Shown: in pieces, positions 52,736-61,784 of the stretch | How the letters are laid out: each line of letters begins with the position of its first letter | Position numbering within the stretch: position 1 is the first letter of the stretch | From: Arthrobacter sp. OVS8 | GTDB lineage: Bacteria > Actinomycetota > Actinomycetes > Actinomycetales > Micrococcaceae | Assembly: GCA_028370155.1 (NCBI GenBank) | Contig: CP116670.1 | Location: 3,224,001-3,288,000, forward strand | Direction: 5' to 3' | DNA length: 64,000 bases | Program-made: the position numbers and the translations under genes | Notes under the pieces: model-generated | Seen by the model: only the letters and a program-made list of their open reading frames with translations | The model's database searches: none | What the model was told of the DNA's origin: nothing

Positions 52736-53644
52736 CTAGCAGAATCCGGCGATGCCGGACCAGGCGGCGTCGGCCGGTGCTGCGTCCTCGCGCTGGACCG
52801 TCGCCTCGATCAGGCCGTACGGGCGGTCAGCGGCGAAGAAGACCTCGTTGGGGTTGTCGAGGCCAAACGGCGAGAGGTCAACCAGGAAGTGGTGCTTGTT
52901 GGGCATCGAGAACTTGATTTCGTCGATCTCGCTGTGTGCCTCGAGGACCTTGGTGCCCATGTCGAACAGGGTCTGCTGCAGGGCGTGGGAGTACTTTTCG
53001 GTGAAACCCTCCAGCAGGAGGGCCTTGACGTCGTCGTAGTTCTTGTTGAAATCGAGGGCGCTGAAATCCGTGCCGGCGTTATAGCGCCAGCGGGCGGAAA
53101 CGTCCGTCGCGAGGATCCGGTCCGTGGTCTCCGGCAGGGTGGTGTACTTGTCGCGCGGGTAGCCGACGAAGCCTGACTGCGTGGACTTGAGAACCGTCAG
53201 GTCCTTGAGCCCCGAGATGAGGTGCCGGTCGGCGCCGTCGCGGACCAGCACTGCGGTCCGGACTTCCTGGCCGTTGCGCACGAAGGAGTGGTCGTGAGCT
53301 GCGCCGTGGGCCTGGATGCGGTCCCAGCTGTACGCCTCGGCTTCCCAGCGGCCGCCGGTCACCCAGTCGAAGCTGGACGTGAAGTGGTCGCCCAGCCGGA
53401 GGAGGAAGGCTTCCGGGGAGACGATGCCCTCCCGGGCGAAGGCGTAGATGGTGTTCTTCTGCGTGTCCGTGGCCACCACGTGGCTGTTGTCGCCTTCCAG
53501 GTGGGCCGCCGCGAAGTCGCCGCGGAGCTGCGAGGTGACGTTGAGGTCTTCGATCTCGTGGCGCTCAGTGTCGCGGGTGATCTTGACGACGCGCACTTCG
53601 GCCTTACCGTACTGGTTCTGTCCGAGGACGATCTTGTTGTTCAT
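52736..53644 (-). CDS. uricase: Urate oxidase (uricase)
   Basis: Cofactor-free enzyme oxidising urate to 5-hydroxyisourate. 302 residues, intact, the length of the Arthrobacter globiformis enzyme. T-fold motifs: VLGQNQYGKAEVRVVKITRD, LNVTSQLRGDFAAAH, catalytic Thr in VVATDTQKNTIYAFAR, KSTQSGFVGYPRDKYTTLPE, NKHHFLVDLSPFGLDNPNE; end IEATVQREDA to IAGFC. Preceded by a long regulatory leader (53645-54013). The next two pathway enzymes are not in the window. Confidence 0.96.
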   Translation of the reverse strand: MNNKIVLGQNQYGKAEVRVVKITRDTERHEIEDLNVTSQLRGDFAAAHLEGDNSHVVATDTQKNTIYAFAREGIVSPEAFLLRLGDHFTSSFDWVTGGRWEAEAYSWDRIQAHGAAHDHSFVRNGQEVRTAVLVRDGADRHLISGLKDLTVLKSTQSGFVGYPRDKYTTLPETTDRILATDVSARWRYNAGTDFSALDFNKNYDDVKALLLEGFTEKYSHALQQTLFDMGTKVLEAHSEIDEIKFSMPNKHHFLVDLSPFGLDNPNEVFFAADRPYGLIEATVQREDAAPADAAWSGIAGFC

Positions 53645-53666
53645 GGTGTGGTTCCCAACTTCCGGT

Positions 53667-53688
53667 ATGTGGAATCAAACTCCCACAT
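53667..53688. promoter_or_regulatory. ATGTGG-N10-CCACAT inverted repeat in uricase leader
   Basis: Perfect 6-base arms 22 bases upstream of the uricase ATG, overlapping the region just before the ribosome site. It could be an operator or an RNA hairpin affecting translation. Confidence 0.4.
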
Positions 53689-53736
53689 AGAAATTTCGTA
53701 CGCATTTCGCGTTCGTTTCTTTCACCGCCGGCCCAC

Positions 53737-53768
53737 AAAAAAGAGCCGACGTCAGTTGACGCCAGCTC
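53737..53768 (-). terminator. Intrinsic terminator inside the uricase leader
   Basis: On the minus strand a 12-base stem (GAGCTGGCGTCA with TGACGTCGGCTC, two G-U pairs, AC loop) is followed by six T. It ends 92 bases before the uricase ATG and no gene on that strand ends nearby, so it must act on a leader or small RNA. Confidence 0.8.
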
Positions 53769-53842
53769 ATTACAACCCTGCCTGCTGCTCCCAGGTTACG
53801 TGACCTGGGCCACGAATTACTTTCAAGGTTAGCCCAGGCAGG
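53737..53842 (-). ncRNA. Candidate structured leader RNA or small RNA upstream of uricase
   Basis: Reading the minus strand: an 8-base helix CCTGCCTG (53842-53835) with CAGGCAGG (53784-53777) encloses a CCCAGGT/ACCTGGG hairpin (53809-53790), then eight bases later comes the intrinsic terminator. This is the layout of an attenuating riboswitch or of a short stable RNA. An AGGTCA...GGGAGCAGC echo of SRP RNA is present but the GNRA loop is missing. No known riboswitch class is recognised. Confidence 0.5.
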
Positions 53843-53854
53843 CGGTGGTGTACA

Positions 53855-53880
53855 TCACAATCCCAACTTTCCGATTGTGA
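53855..53880. promoter_or_regulatory. TCACAATC-N10-GATTGTGA inverted repeat
   Basis: Perfect 8-base arms, 13 bases upstream of the structured RNA segment, where the leader promoter should be. Strong operator candidate; regulator unknown. Confidence 0.6.
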
Positions 53881-53961
53881 CCGGGCGGGGTCTGCGGCTC
53901 CGGCCGGGGGTCTTGACGGGCGCGGCGCGGCGCCTTACTCTTTCCACAAGACAATAAATAG

Positions 53962-53978
53962 TTTCCGAATTGCGGAAA
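53962..53978. promoter_or_regulatory. TTTCCG-N5-CGGAAA inverted repeat before small gene
   Basis: Perfect 6-base arms 36 bases before the 55-residue gene. Its inner TTCC-N7-GGAA spacing equals that of the site before hyi (44297-44311), so both may bind the same regulator. Confidence 0.55.
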
Positions 53979-54013
53979 TAGTATGGAACAAAGGCAAGAA
54001 CGAGGAGGAACAG

Positions 54014-54181
54014 ATGGACCCGCAGGATCAGAACAACGTCACTGACTTTCCGGCACCCGGCCAGGAGCTGTACCTGCCGTTCGGCGCCACCGATCCCGAC
54101 TTTTACATCCCGGCCGACTGCGACCGCGCCAGCCGGGGATTCTCCCGCTGGCTGCGCGCGCTCCCGTTGTTCGGGCGGTAA
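54014..54181 (+). CDS. 55-residue protein of unknown function, divergent from uricase
   Basis: Starts MDPQDQNNVTDFPAPGQELY, continues with FGATDPDFYIPADCDRASRG and ends in a basic amphipathic stretch (FSRWLRALPLFGR). ATG at 54014 is preceded by a very good GAGGAGGAA site and by an AT-rich promoter with an inverted repeat. Codon use is strongly GC3-biased like real genes here. Soluble, no signal peptide. Not recognised; position suggests it belongs to urate metabolism or its control. Confidence 0.7.
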   Translation: MDPQDQNNVTDFPAPGQELYLPFGATDPDFYIPADCDRASRGFSRWLRALPLFGR

Positions 54182-54200
54182 CGCCCGAGGGTGCGCCTCA

Positions 54201-54244
54201 CCGGGCGGCCCGCGTCAGGATCCCGGGCGGCCCGCGTCAGGATC
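54201..54244. repeat. 22-base tandem duplication
   Basis: CCGGGCGGCCCGCGTCAGGA plus TC occurs twice in direct succession, with a third partial copy; it spans the stop of the LigD-type gene, so copy number sets that protein's last residues. Confidence 0.7.
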
Positions 54245-55479
54245 CCGGGCGCCCCGGCCACTCCCTGCCGGCCCAGGGGTCGTAGTCGGCGATGAGCTCC
54301 TCCTGCGGCGGACGCTCCGCCTCGGGGACATGCTGCAGGTTCACCCGCACCCTGTACCAGAGCGAGCTCGACCCGCGCATTCCGTCGACCAGCACGTCGG
54401 CGGGGTGCAGGGCAGGGACGATGTCCGCATGCCGGGTCTTCCACTCATCCAGCGCCGCGAGCGCCTCGGGTTTGGTCCTGGTGCGGGCCACCTCAATGAG
54501 CGGCATCACCGACTGCCGGCGGCCGGAACCGTCGACGCCGCGCGGGGGCTTGTCGGCGGGGCCGAGCTCGGACGCCAACGCGAGGAGTTTGTCGAGTGAG
54601 CCCACCGCGCCGTCGATACCGGCGTGGGGGTCGCCCTCGTCCGCGAAGCGCTGGGGCACCGTGCGCACGGTGAACAGTTCCGGCCGCGCGGAGCGGACCT
54701 CGTCCCATGCGAGCGGCGTCGAGACCCGGGCGTCGGGCAAAGGCCGGATCGAGTACGCCGAGGCCACGGTGCGGTCCTTTGCGTTCTGGTTGAAGTCGAC
54801 GAACACACTCTCGCCGCGCTCCTCCTTCCACCACCGCGCGGTGGCGAGGCCCGGCGCGCGGATTTCGACCTCGCGGGCGAGGGTCTCGGCGGCAAGCCGT
54901 ACGTCGCGGTATGACCACTGCGGCGAGATGCTCACCAGGATGTGGAGTCCGCGCGACCCGCTGGTCTTCGGCCACCCCACGAGTCCCGCGTCGTCGAGCA
55001 CGTCCCGGGCGACATACGCGACGTCGACGATCTGGGACCAGCCGACTCCCGGCATCGGATCCAGATCGACACGCAGCTCGTCGGGGTGCTCGAGGTCCTC
55101 GGCGCGCACCGGATGCGGGTTGAGGTCCAGGCAGCCGAGGTTCACCACCCACGCCAGGCCCGCGGCATCCCGGATGACGGCCTCCTCGGCGGATGTCCCC
55201 GACGCGTAGTGCAGGGTCGCCGTGTCGATGAAGTCCGGATGGTTTTCCGGCACGCGCTTCTGGAAGAACGGCTCAGCGTCGATGCCCTTCGGGAAGCGCT
55301 TGAGCACCATGGGCGGCCGCCCGCGCCCGCAGCGCACCATCCGCCACGGCGAGGTAGTACCGCACTAGGTCCAGCTTCGTCAGCCCGGGGTCGGGGAACA
55401 CCACTTTGTCCGGGCTCGAGATCCGAACCTCGGTGCCGGCGATGTTGAGGATCTCGGCCGGGGCCTTCGATGGGCTCAT
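54237..55479 (-). CDS. LigD-type polymerase/primase domain protein
   Basis: Stand-alone member of the PolDom/PrimPol family of bacterial end-joining. Start MSPSKAPAEILNIAGTEVRI, then KVVFPDPGLTKLDLVRYYLA, MVLKRFPKGIDAEPFFQKRV, metal Asp pair in ELRVDLDPMPGVGW, KTSGSRGLHILVSI and FVDFNQNAKDRTVASAYSIR. The frame moves by two near 55335 (two lost bases, or one extra). About 413 residues. No Ku or ligase domain is adjacent. Confidence 0.85.
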
Positions 55480-55552
55480 TCCGACACGCTAGCAACGATC
55501 GGATGCGGCAGCCAGACCCGCGGCACGGCCGGCGAAGGCGGCCGGAAATCGC

Positions 55553-56920
55553 TCAGCCGTTCACCAGCCTCCGCGCCGCGGCCGAGTGCTCCGCAATGAG
55601 CCCGGCAAGGTCCAGCCCCGGAATGTGGCCGTCCACCACGCGCCACTCTCCGCCCACCATGACGCGGTCCGCCCTGTCGGCCGCGCAGAGCAGCAGGGCC
55701 GCGACGGGATCGTGGCTGCCGGAGAAGCGCAGTTCGTCCAGGGTGAAGAGGGCCAGGTCCGCCTGCATCCCGGGGGCTATCTGGCCCAGATCCGGCCGGC
55801 CCAGGACTGCGGCCGAGCCCTTCGTGGCCCAGCCCAGCGCCCGTTCCACCGGGACCTGCGCGCCGTAGCGCAGCCGCTGCAGGTACAGCGCCTGCCGCGC
55901 CTCCAGGATCATGTTGGAGGCATCGTTCGACGCCGATCCGTCCACCCCCAGCCCCACGGGGACCCCGGCATCCTCCAGTTCCAGCACCCTCGCTGTTCCG
56001 GAGGCCAGGCGCATGTTGGACGTGGGGCAGTGCGCGACGGCGGTGCCCGCGGCCCCCAGCGCGGCGATCTCGTCGTCGGTGAAGTGGATGCCGTGGCCCA
56101 GCCATGTCCGGTCGGTCAGCCAGCCCACACTGTCGAGGTAGTCCACGGTCCGCAGGCCGAACATCTCCCGGCAGAACTCCTCCTCGTCCAGGGTCTCGGC
56201 GAGGTGGGTGTGCAGCCGGACATCGTGCCGCTCCGCCAGGGCGGCGCTTTCCGCCATGATCTCCCGGGTGACGGAAAACGGCGAGCACGGGGCCAGTGCA
56301 ATTTGAATGGTGGCGCCGTCCCCTCGCTCGTGATACTCGCCGATGAGCCGTTCGCTGTCCGCCAGGATCACGTCCGGTGACTGCACGGTGGACTGCGGCG
56401 GCAGGCCGCCGTCGTCCTCCCCGAGGCTCATGGACCCCCGGGTGAGCGTGGCGCGCATGGCGAGCCGGCGCACGGCCCGCACCTCGATGTCGATGGCGTC
56501 CTCCATCCCGTCCGGAAACAGGTAGTGATGGTCCGCCGCGGTGGTGCAGCCGGACAGGAGCAGCTCGGCGAGCGCCACGGTGGTGGCCAGCTCCAAATCC
56601 CGGGGCGTGAGGCGTGCCCACACCGGGTACAGGTTCTGCAGCCAGGGGAAGAGCGGCGCGTTGGCCACCGGCCCCCATGCCCGGGTGAGGGTCTGGTAAA
56701 AGTGGTGATGCGTGTTGATGAGGCCGGGCAGCAGGACGTGATTGCCGGCGTCGAACCCCTCATTGCAGGGGACCGAGGGCAGCTGGCCGGCGGCGAGCAC
56801 CTCCGTGATGACGCCGCCGCTGACCACCACTCCGCCGGAGGCGTCGAGGCTGTTGGCGGTGAAGGCACCGCGGGGATTCTTGATCCAGAGCCGGGATTGC
56901 GGGGACGGTGCGGGCATCAT
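55553..56920 (-). CDS. 8-oxoguanine deaminase
   Basis: Amidohydrolase, 455 residues, intact. Metal site and family motif HVLLPGLINTHHHFYQTLTR, NAPLFPWLQNLYPVWARLTP, second histidine DVRLHTHLAETLDEEEF, and GTAVAHCPTSNMRLASG, VDGSASNDASNMI. The HHHFYQ and LFPWLQ motifs fit 8-oxoguanine deaminase more than plain guanine deaminase; the product would be urate, feeding uricase. ATG at 56920 chosen; the frame is open to 57010. Confidence 0.87.
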   Translation of the reverse strand: MMPAPSPQSRLWIKNPRGAFTANSLDASGGVVVSGGVITEVLAAGQLPSVPCNEGFDAGNHVLLPGLINTHHHFYQTLTRAWGPVANAPLFPWLQNLYPVWARLTPRDLELATTVALAELLLSGCTTAADHHYLFPDGMEDAIDIEVRAVRRLAMRATLTRGSMSLGEDDGGLPPQSTVQSPDVILADSERLIGEYHERGDGATIQIALAPCSPFSVTREIMAESAALAERHDVRLHTHLAETLDEEEFCREMFGLRTVDYLDSVGWLTDRTWLGHGIHFTDDEIAALGAAGTAVAHCPTSNMRLASGTARVLELEDAGVPVGLGVDGSASNDASNMILEARQALYLQRLRYGAQVPVERALGWATKGSAAVLGRPDLGQIAPGMQADLALFTLDELRFSGSHDPVAALLLCAADRADRVMVGGEWRVVDGHIPGLDLAGLIAEHSAAARRLVNG

Positions 56921-57290
56921 GGCGTCCTGTCTGAGCGTGGGAAGGGAATGCCAGCTCAGTGATGCCCTGTCTGCTGATCCAGGGTGCCCGGCATCGTGGC
57001 CGGGTTTCAACAGGCTAGGGTGGCCGCGGCCGATCCGTCAATGGGCGGCCGGAGTGAGAATCCGGAAACATAAATTTCACATCCCGAAATTAAGTTTCCA
57101 GAAATCTATGGCGCAGTTCACTTTCCGGTGCTAATCTCGATCTTGCCAAAGGCGGGCACCCGGACTCCGGGAAGCTATCTACCAGGCGCAACTTAACCTT
57201 CAAAGCACATGCTGAAGCCTGGTAACCGTCGCATCTGGCCCTTCCGTCTCACCTCGGTATACCCGGCTTCCCGGCAAAGGGAGTCGCATC
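56921..57290. other. Divergent promoter region between two deaminase genes
   Basis: 370 bases; apart from the palindrome at 57064-57099 I see AT-rich stretches on both sides that could hold the two promoters, and no gene. Confidence 0.7.
57064..57099. promoter_or_regulatory. 36-base near-palindrome between deaminase genes
   Basis: GGAAACATAAATTTC pairs with GAAATTAAGTTTCC around ACATCCC; the arms differ by one inserted base and one change. Strong operator candidate for control of both purine deaminase transcripts. Confidence 0.6.
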
Positions 57291-57784
57291 ATGAGCAGCA
57301 CCGTCACGGCCGAACATTTTCTGGCCAGATCCATCCAGCTGGCCACGGCCAACGTCCTGAACAGCGGCGGGCCGTTCGGCGCCGTCATCGTCACCGCGGG
57401 CGGTCAAGCGTTCGACGGCGTCAACCGCGTCACCGCCACCAACGATCCCACCGCTCACGCCGAAGTCACGGCCATCCGGCGAGCCTGCTCCGAACTGGGC
57501 ACGTTCGACCTGCGGGGGCCACCCTCTACACGAGCTGCGAGCCCTGCCCCATGTGCCTCGCCTCCGCGCTTTGGGCGCGGGTGGAGCGCGTCGTCTTCGC
57601 GGCGGACCGGCACGACGCCGCCTCGGTCGGCTTCGATGATGCCGTCTTCTACGAGTACTTCGAGAACGACAACCGGGGTGTCCTGATGCCGGTGTCCAAG
57701 CTGGATCTGGGCGATCCCCAGGCCCCTGCAGTGCTGGAACCGTTTCACACCTGGAACACGCTCGGTTCCAGGATTGACTACTAG
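57291..57784 (+). CDS. Guanine deaminase (CDA-fold nucleoside deaminase)
   Basis: Zn enzyme of the cytidine-deaminase fold, GuaD type. Metal and catalytic residues in DPTAHAEVTAIRRACSELG and TLYTSCEPCPMCLASALWAR; the tail FYEYFENDN is like the guanine deaminase C-terminus. Guanine to xanthine would feed xanthine dehydrogenase. One base missing near 57520. About 165 residues. Confidence 0.87.
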
Positions 57785-57798
57785 GGCCGGAGGCTGAG

Positions 57799-59334
57799 AT
57801 GACAATCCTCGATCAGTCCCACGAAGGCCCGCAGCCGGCAACGACGCCGCCCCCAACGCCGCAGCCCACGCCAAGCGGCAGGACCGTAACACCCGGCCAC
57901 CGGCGTCGAACGCTTTCCTGGACCGCTTCTTCCACATCACCGAGCGCGGTTCGACACTTGCCCGCGAGTTCCGCGGCGGCCTGGTCACGTTCTTCACCAT
58001 GGCCTACATCGTGATCCTGAATCCGCTGATTCTGGGCGGCTTCAGCGCCGGCAACGCCCCCACAGACGTGGCGGGCGGCTGGCTGTCGGCCGCGCAGGTC
58101 GGCGCGGTCACCGGACTAACGGCCGGCGTGATGACCATTTTGTTCGGGCTGGTGGCCAATCTGCCGTTTGGCCTGGCCGCGGGACTGGGCATCAACTCCT
58201 TCCTCGCGGTCTCGGTGATCAACGAGGTCACCTGGCCCGAGGCCATGGGCTTGGTGGTCATCAACGGCATCCTGATCGTGCTCTTCGGCGTCACCGGCGC
58301 CCGGACGGCCATCTTCCGGGCCGTCCCCAAGGAACTGAAGGCTGCCATTACCGTCGGCATCGGTTTGTTCATCGCGTTCATCGGCTTCGTCGACTCGGGC
58401 TTCGTCCGGGCGACGACAGCCGGGCCCCGGTGCAGCTGGGCGACAACGGCTCCATCAGCTCAGTTCCCACGCTCGTCTTCATTGTCGGACTCCTCATCAT
58501 GGGCATCCTCGTGGCCCGCAAGGTCCAGGGGGACTGCTGATCGGGATCGTCGCCACCACGCTGCTCGCAGCACTCGTCGAGGCGGTCCTGCGCATCGGCC
58601 CCGGCAGCGACACAAACCCCGGCGGCTGGCACTTGAACACCCCGGTGCTCTCGGGCCAGCTGGTGTCGGCGCCTGACCTGGGCCTGGTGGGACAGTTCGA
58701 CATGTTCGGTGCATTCGGCCGGATCGGCGGGCTTGCCGCCACCATGCTGGTCTTCACGCTGGTCTTCACCAACTTCTTCGATGCCATGGGCACCATGACC
58801 GGACTCGCCAAGAGCGCCGGTGTCGCCCACAAGGACGGCACGTTCCCGCGGCTCAAGTCGGCCTTCATCGTTGAAGGCGTCGGCGCGGTTGCCGGCGGAG
58901 CCACCTCGGGATCCTCCAACACCGTCTACATCGATTCCGCCGCGGGGATCGGCGAGGGCGCCCGGACCGGGCTGGCCTCCGTGGTCACCGGTGTCCTGTT
59001 CCTGGGCTCCATGTTCCTTACCCCGCTCACCAGCGTGGTTCCGCTGGAAGTGGCCGCCGCCGCCCTGGTGGTGGTGGGCGCCATGATGATGGCCCAGATC
59101 CGCGAGATCAAGTTCACCAAGTTCGCGGTGGCCCTGCCGGCGTTCCTGACCATCGTCACGATGCCGCTGAGCTACTCGATCGCCAACGGCATCGGCGTCG
59201 GCTTCATCTCATGGGTCATCATCGGGGCAGCGTCCGGGAAGGCCAAGAAGATCCATCCGCTCATGTGGGTGGTGACGGCCGGATTCCTGGTCTATTTCGC
59301 CCGAGGCCCCATCAACGCGCTGCTCGGCGCCTGA
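57799..59334 (+). CDS. AzgA-type guanine/hypoxanthine permease
   Basis: Purine importer of the AzgA subgroup, about 512 residues. Motifs: ITERGSTLAREFRGGLVTFF, TMAYIVILNPLILGGFSAGN, LAAGLGINSFLAVSVINEVT, TNFFDAMGTMTGLAKSAGV, GATSGSSNTVYIDSAAGIGE. A Pro/Thr-rich N-terminus is extra. Frame changes near 57900, 58420 and 58535, one lost base each. 14 bases after guanine deaminase, in the same operon. Confidence 0.9.
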
Positions 59335-59348
59335 CTTCCGGACTTTCA

Positions 59349-59404
59349 CTGCGCTTTCGGACCGCCGCACCCGGGATCCCGGGTGCGAAAATCCGAAAGC
59401 GCAG
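59349..59404. repeat. Nested intergenic palindrome, TCGGACCGCCGC repeat copy
   Basis: Outer arms CTGCGCTTTCGGA/TCCGAAAGCGCAG (13 bases) enclose a perfect 20-base palindrome GCACCCGGGATCCCGGGTGC at 59367-59386. It lies 15 bases after azgA. The inner part resembles 36469-36499. Confidence 0.8.
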
Positions 59405-59501
59405 CGATTCTGGGCCACGCCGCCGCGGCGGTGCTGTCCCCGGACAAGGATTGGAACGAGAATATGCACACGATCGCCGCACAGGAAAAGAGAGTGCAGC
59501 C

Positions 59502-60826
59502 ATGTTGGATCTGATGCCGTCGCTGGCGGCCTGGCCGCCGGCCGCCGCAGACCAGCGCTGCGCCGTGGCCACGGTGGTGGCCGCCAACGGTTCCGTGCCG
59601 CGTCCGGTGGGAACCTCCATGCTGGTGTCCGCGTCCGGCGAGGTCCTGGGCAGCCTCTCCGGCGGCTGCGTCGAGGGCGCCGTCGTGGCTGCGGCCCTGG
59701 AGGTGATGGCCGACGGCGGCACCCGCCGCGAGTTCTTCGGCTACAGCGCCGAGGACGCGTTCGCCGTCGGGCTCACCTGCGGGGGCGAGCTGGAAGTCCA
59801 CATCGAACTGCTGGCGGATGCCCTCGGCGGTCTCCGGCCGGCGGTCCTGAACACCACGGACGCCCACGGTCCCGGCACGGGCCTGGCGCTCATCCGCCGG
59901 CTCGACGCCGGGTCCTCGGGCGGTACCGACTCCGGGCGAGGTGCCGGCGCTGTCATCATCCCGGATCCGGCGAGCTACCGGGTGGCGCAGTCCGAGGCCG
60001 TGGCCGCGCTGCTGGGAGTACCCGGCGGGACCAGCCCCGGCTCCAGGCGGCCGCCGCGCAACTGGAGCCCCTGCTGAGAAGCGGGACCACCGGGGTGGTA
60101 CGGCTGGCGGCGGAATCCGGCTGCTACGGCGACACGCACCGGCCCGCCGCCGGGCCCATCACCCTGCTGGTGGAGAGCAGGCTGCCGCCGGCCCGGATGC
60201 TGGTGTTCGGCGCCAACGATTTCGGTGCGGCCCTGGTGCCGGCCGCCCGGCTGCTGGGCTACCACGTGACCCTGTGCGATGCCCGGCCGGCGTTCACCCG
60301 GCAGGAGCGCTTCGCCCCGGCCGACCAGGTGGTGACGGACTGGCCGCACCGCTATCTGGCCGCGGAAGCTGCGGCTGGCCGCCTCGACGCCCGGACCGTT
60401 GTCTGTGTGCTCACCCATGATCCCAAGTTCGACATCCCGCTGCTGCAGACCGCGCTGCGCCTGGACCTGGCCTACGTCGGGGCCATGGGATCGCGGCGGA
60501 GCCACCGCCAGCGGCTGGAATCACTGCTCGCCGCCGGGGTGGTGCCGGCGGAGATCGAGAGGCTGCATTCCCCAATCGGGCTGGACCTCGGCGCGGTCAC
60601 TCCGGCCGAGGTGGCCGTCTCCATCACCGCGGAGCTGGTGGCAGCCCGGACCCGTTCCGCCCGCGGATTGTCCTTGAAACACGGGAGCGGACCGATCCAT
60701 CAATACACCGGCCCGGAGCCCCACGCCCCGGAAGCCCTCACCCCGCACCGCACGCCGGAAATCCGCACCCTGCACCACACGCCGGAAATCCGTACCCCGC
60801 ACCACCAGGAGATGCCATGGACATGA
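59502..60826 (+). CDS. xdhC: XdhC family molybdenum-cofactor maturation protein
   Basis: Cytoplasmic factor that binds and sulfurates Moco for xanthine dehydrogenase. N-terminal XdhC/CoxI part (VATVVAANGSVPRPVGTSML, GSLSGGCVEGAVVAAALEV), Rossmann part (MLVFGANDFGAALVPAARLL, VTLCDARPAFTRQERF, YVGAMGSRRSHRQRLESL). One base missing near 60045. The last 30 residues repeat TPEIRTLHH-like units, coded by a tandem repeat. About 442 residues; overlaps the next gene by ten bases. Confidence 0.9.
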
Positions 60827-61782
60827 ACACCATCGAGGCAGTGGTCCGCACCGCGGATCCGGCCGACTGGCGCGCCGGCGACGCCTGGCTGGCCGGCGGC
60901 ACCGTGCTGTTTTCCTACGGCAGCTTCGCCTTCGGCAAGGAGCCGCTGCGGCGGCTGCTGGACCTCGGCTCCACCGGCTGGCCGGCCGTCACCGTGTCCG
61001 AAGAAGGGATCGAACTCGCGGCCACGTGCACCGTCGCGGAGCTGTATGCCCTGCCCGCCGGCGAACCCGGCCGGGCGCACGGGGCTTCCTGGCCGGCGCT
61101 GGAGCTGATCCGGCCCTGCTGTGATTCGTTTGTGGCCTCCTTTAAGGTCTGGAACATGTCCACTGTGGGCGGCAACCTCTGCACCTCCCTGCCGGCAGGA
61201 CCCATGATCTCGCTCTGCGCGGCGCTGGACGGCGTGGCCACGGTGCTCGGCCCGGGCGGCGCCAGCCGCACCGTCCCGGTGGCGGAGTTTGTGACCGGGG
61301 ACGGGCGCAACAGCCTGGCACCCGGTGAGCTGCTCCGCAGTATCCACCTGCCGGCGCAAGCCCTCGCCTCGCGGGTGGCGTTCCGCCGGTTGTCGCTGAG
61401 CAACCTGGGCCGCTCCGGCGTGCTGCTGATCGGCAGGCTCGACGCCGACGGCACCCTGGTCCTCACCGTCACCGCCGCCACCAAGCGCCCCGTGCAGCTG
61501 CGCCTCCCCGGCACCGGCGACAGTGCCGCCGGACTCGCCGCCGCGCTCGACGCCGCCATCCCGGACGGGCTCTACCATGACGACATCCACGGCCTGCCGG
61601 CCTGGCGCAAGGACATGACCTACCGGCTCGCCGAGGAAATCCGCGCCGAGCTTTCGGCCCCGGCCGGCACCGCGCCGGCCCGCGTCTCCGGGGATTTCTG
61701 GCCGCCGCGCCGCCCGTCACCGCAGGAGCCGTCCCAGCAGGAGCTGGCACCGCAGGCTTCGCCACAGCAGGAAGGGGCTTGA
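60817..61782 (+). CDS. Xanthine dehydrogenase FAD-binding subunit
   Basis: 321 residues, intact. FAD motifs [15 protein letters not shown] and [20 protein letters not shown], then [18 protein letters not shown]; a Gln/Pro/Ser-rich tail is extra. It passes electrons from the 2Fe-2S clusters to NAD or another acceptor. ATG at 60817 (or 60823); three bases from the next gene. Confidence 0.9.
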   Translation: MDMNTIEAVVRTADPADWRAGDAWLAGGTVLFSYGSFAFGKEPLRRLLDLGSTGWPAVTVSEEGIELAATCTVAELYALPAGEPGRAHGASWPALELIRPCCDSFVASFKVWNMSTVGGNLCTSLPAGPMISLCAALDGVATVLGPGGASRTVPVAEFVTGDGRNSLAPGELLRSIHLPAQALASRVAFRRLSLSNLGRSGVLLIGRLDADGTLVLTVTAATKRPVQLRLPGTGDSAAGLAAALDAAIPDGLYHDDIHGLPAWRKDMTYRLAEEIRAELSAPAGTAPARVSGDFWPPRRPSPQEPSQQELAPQASPQQEGA

Positions 61783-61784
61783 AC

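Larger units (their letters stand above)
53645..54013. other. Uricase/small-gene divergent regulatory region
   Basis: 369 bases without a long gene. From the uricase side: an ATGTGG/CCACAT inverted repeat (53667-53688), an intrinsic terminator (53737-53768), a foldable RNA segment (53777-53842), a TCACAATC inverted repeat (53855-53880), TTCCACAA (53942-53949) and a TTTCCG/CGGAAA inverted repeat (53962-53978), ending in the GAGGAGGAA site of the small gene. Confidence 0.8.

Noticed and set aside
53777..53842. SRP (4.5S) RNA gene
   Set aside because: AGGTCA and GGGAGCAGC occur in the right order, but the GNRA-type apical loop and symmetric internal loop of SRP RNA are missing.
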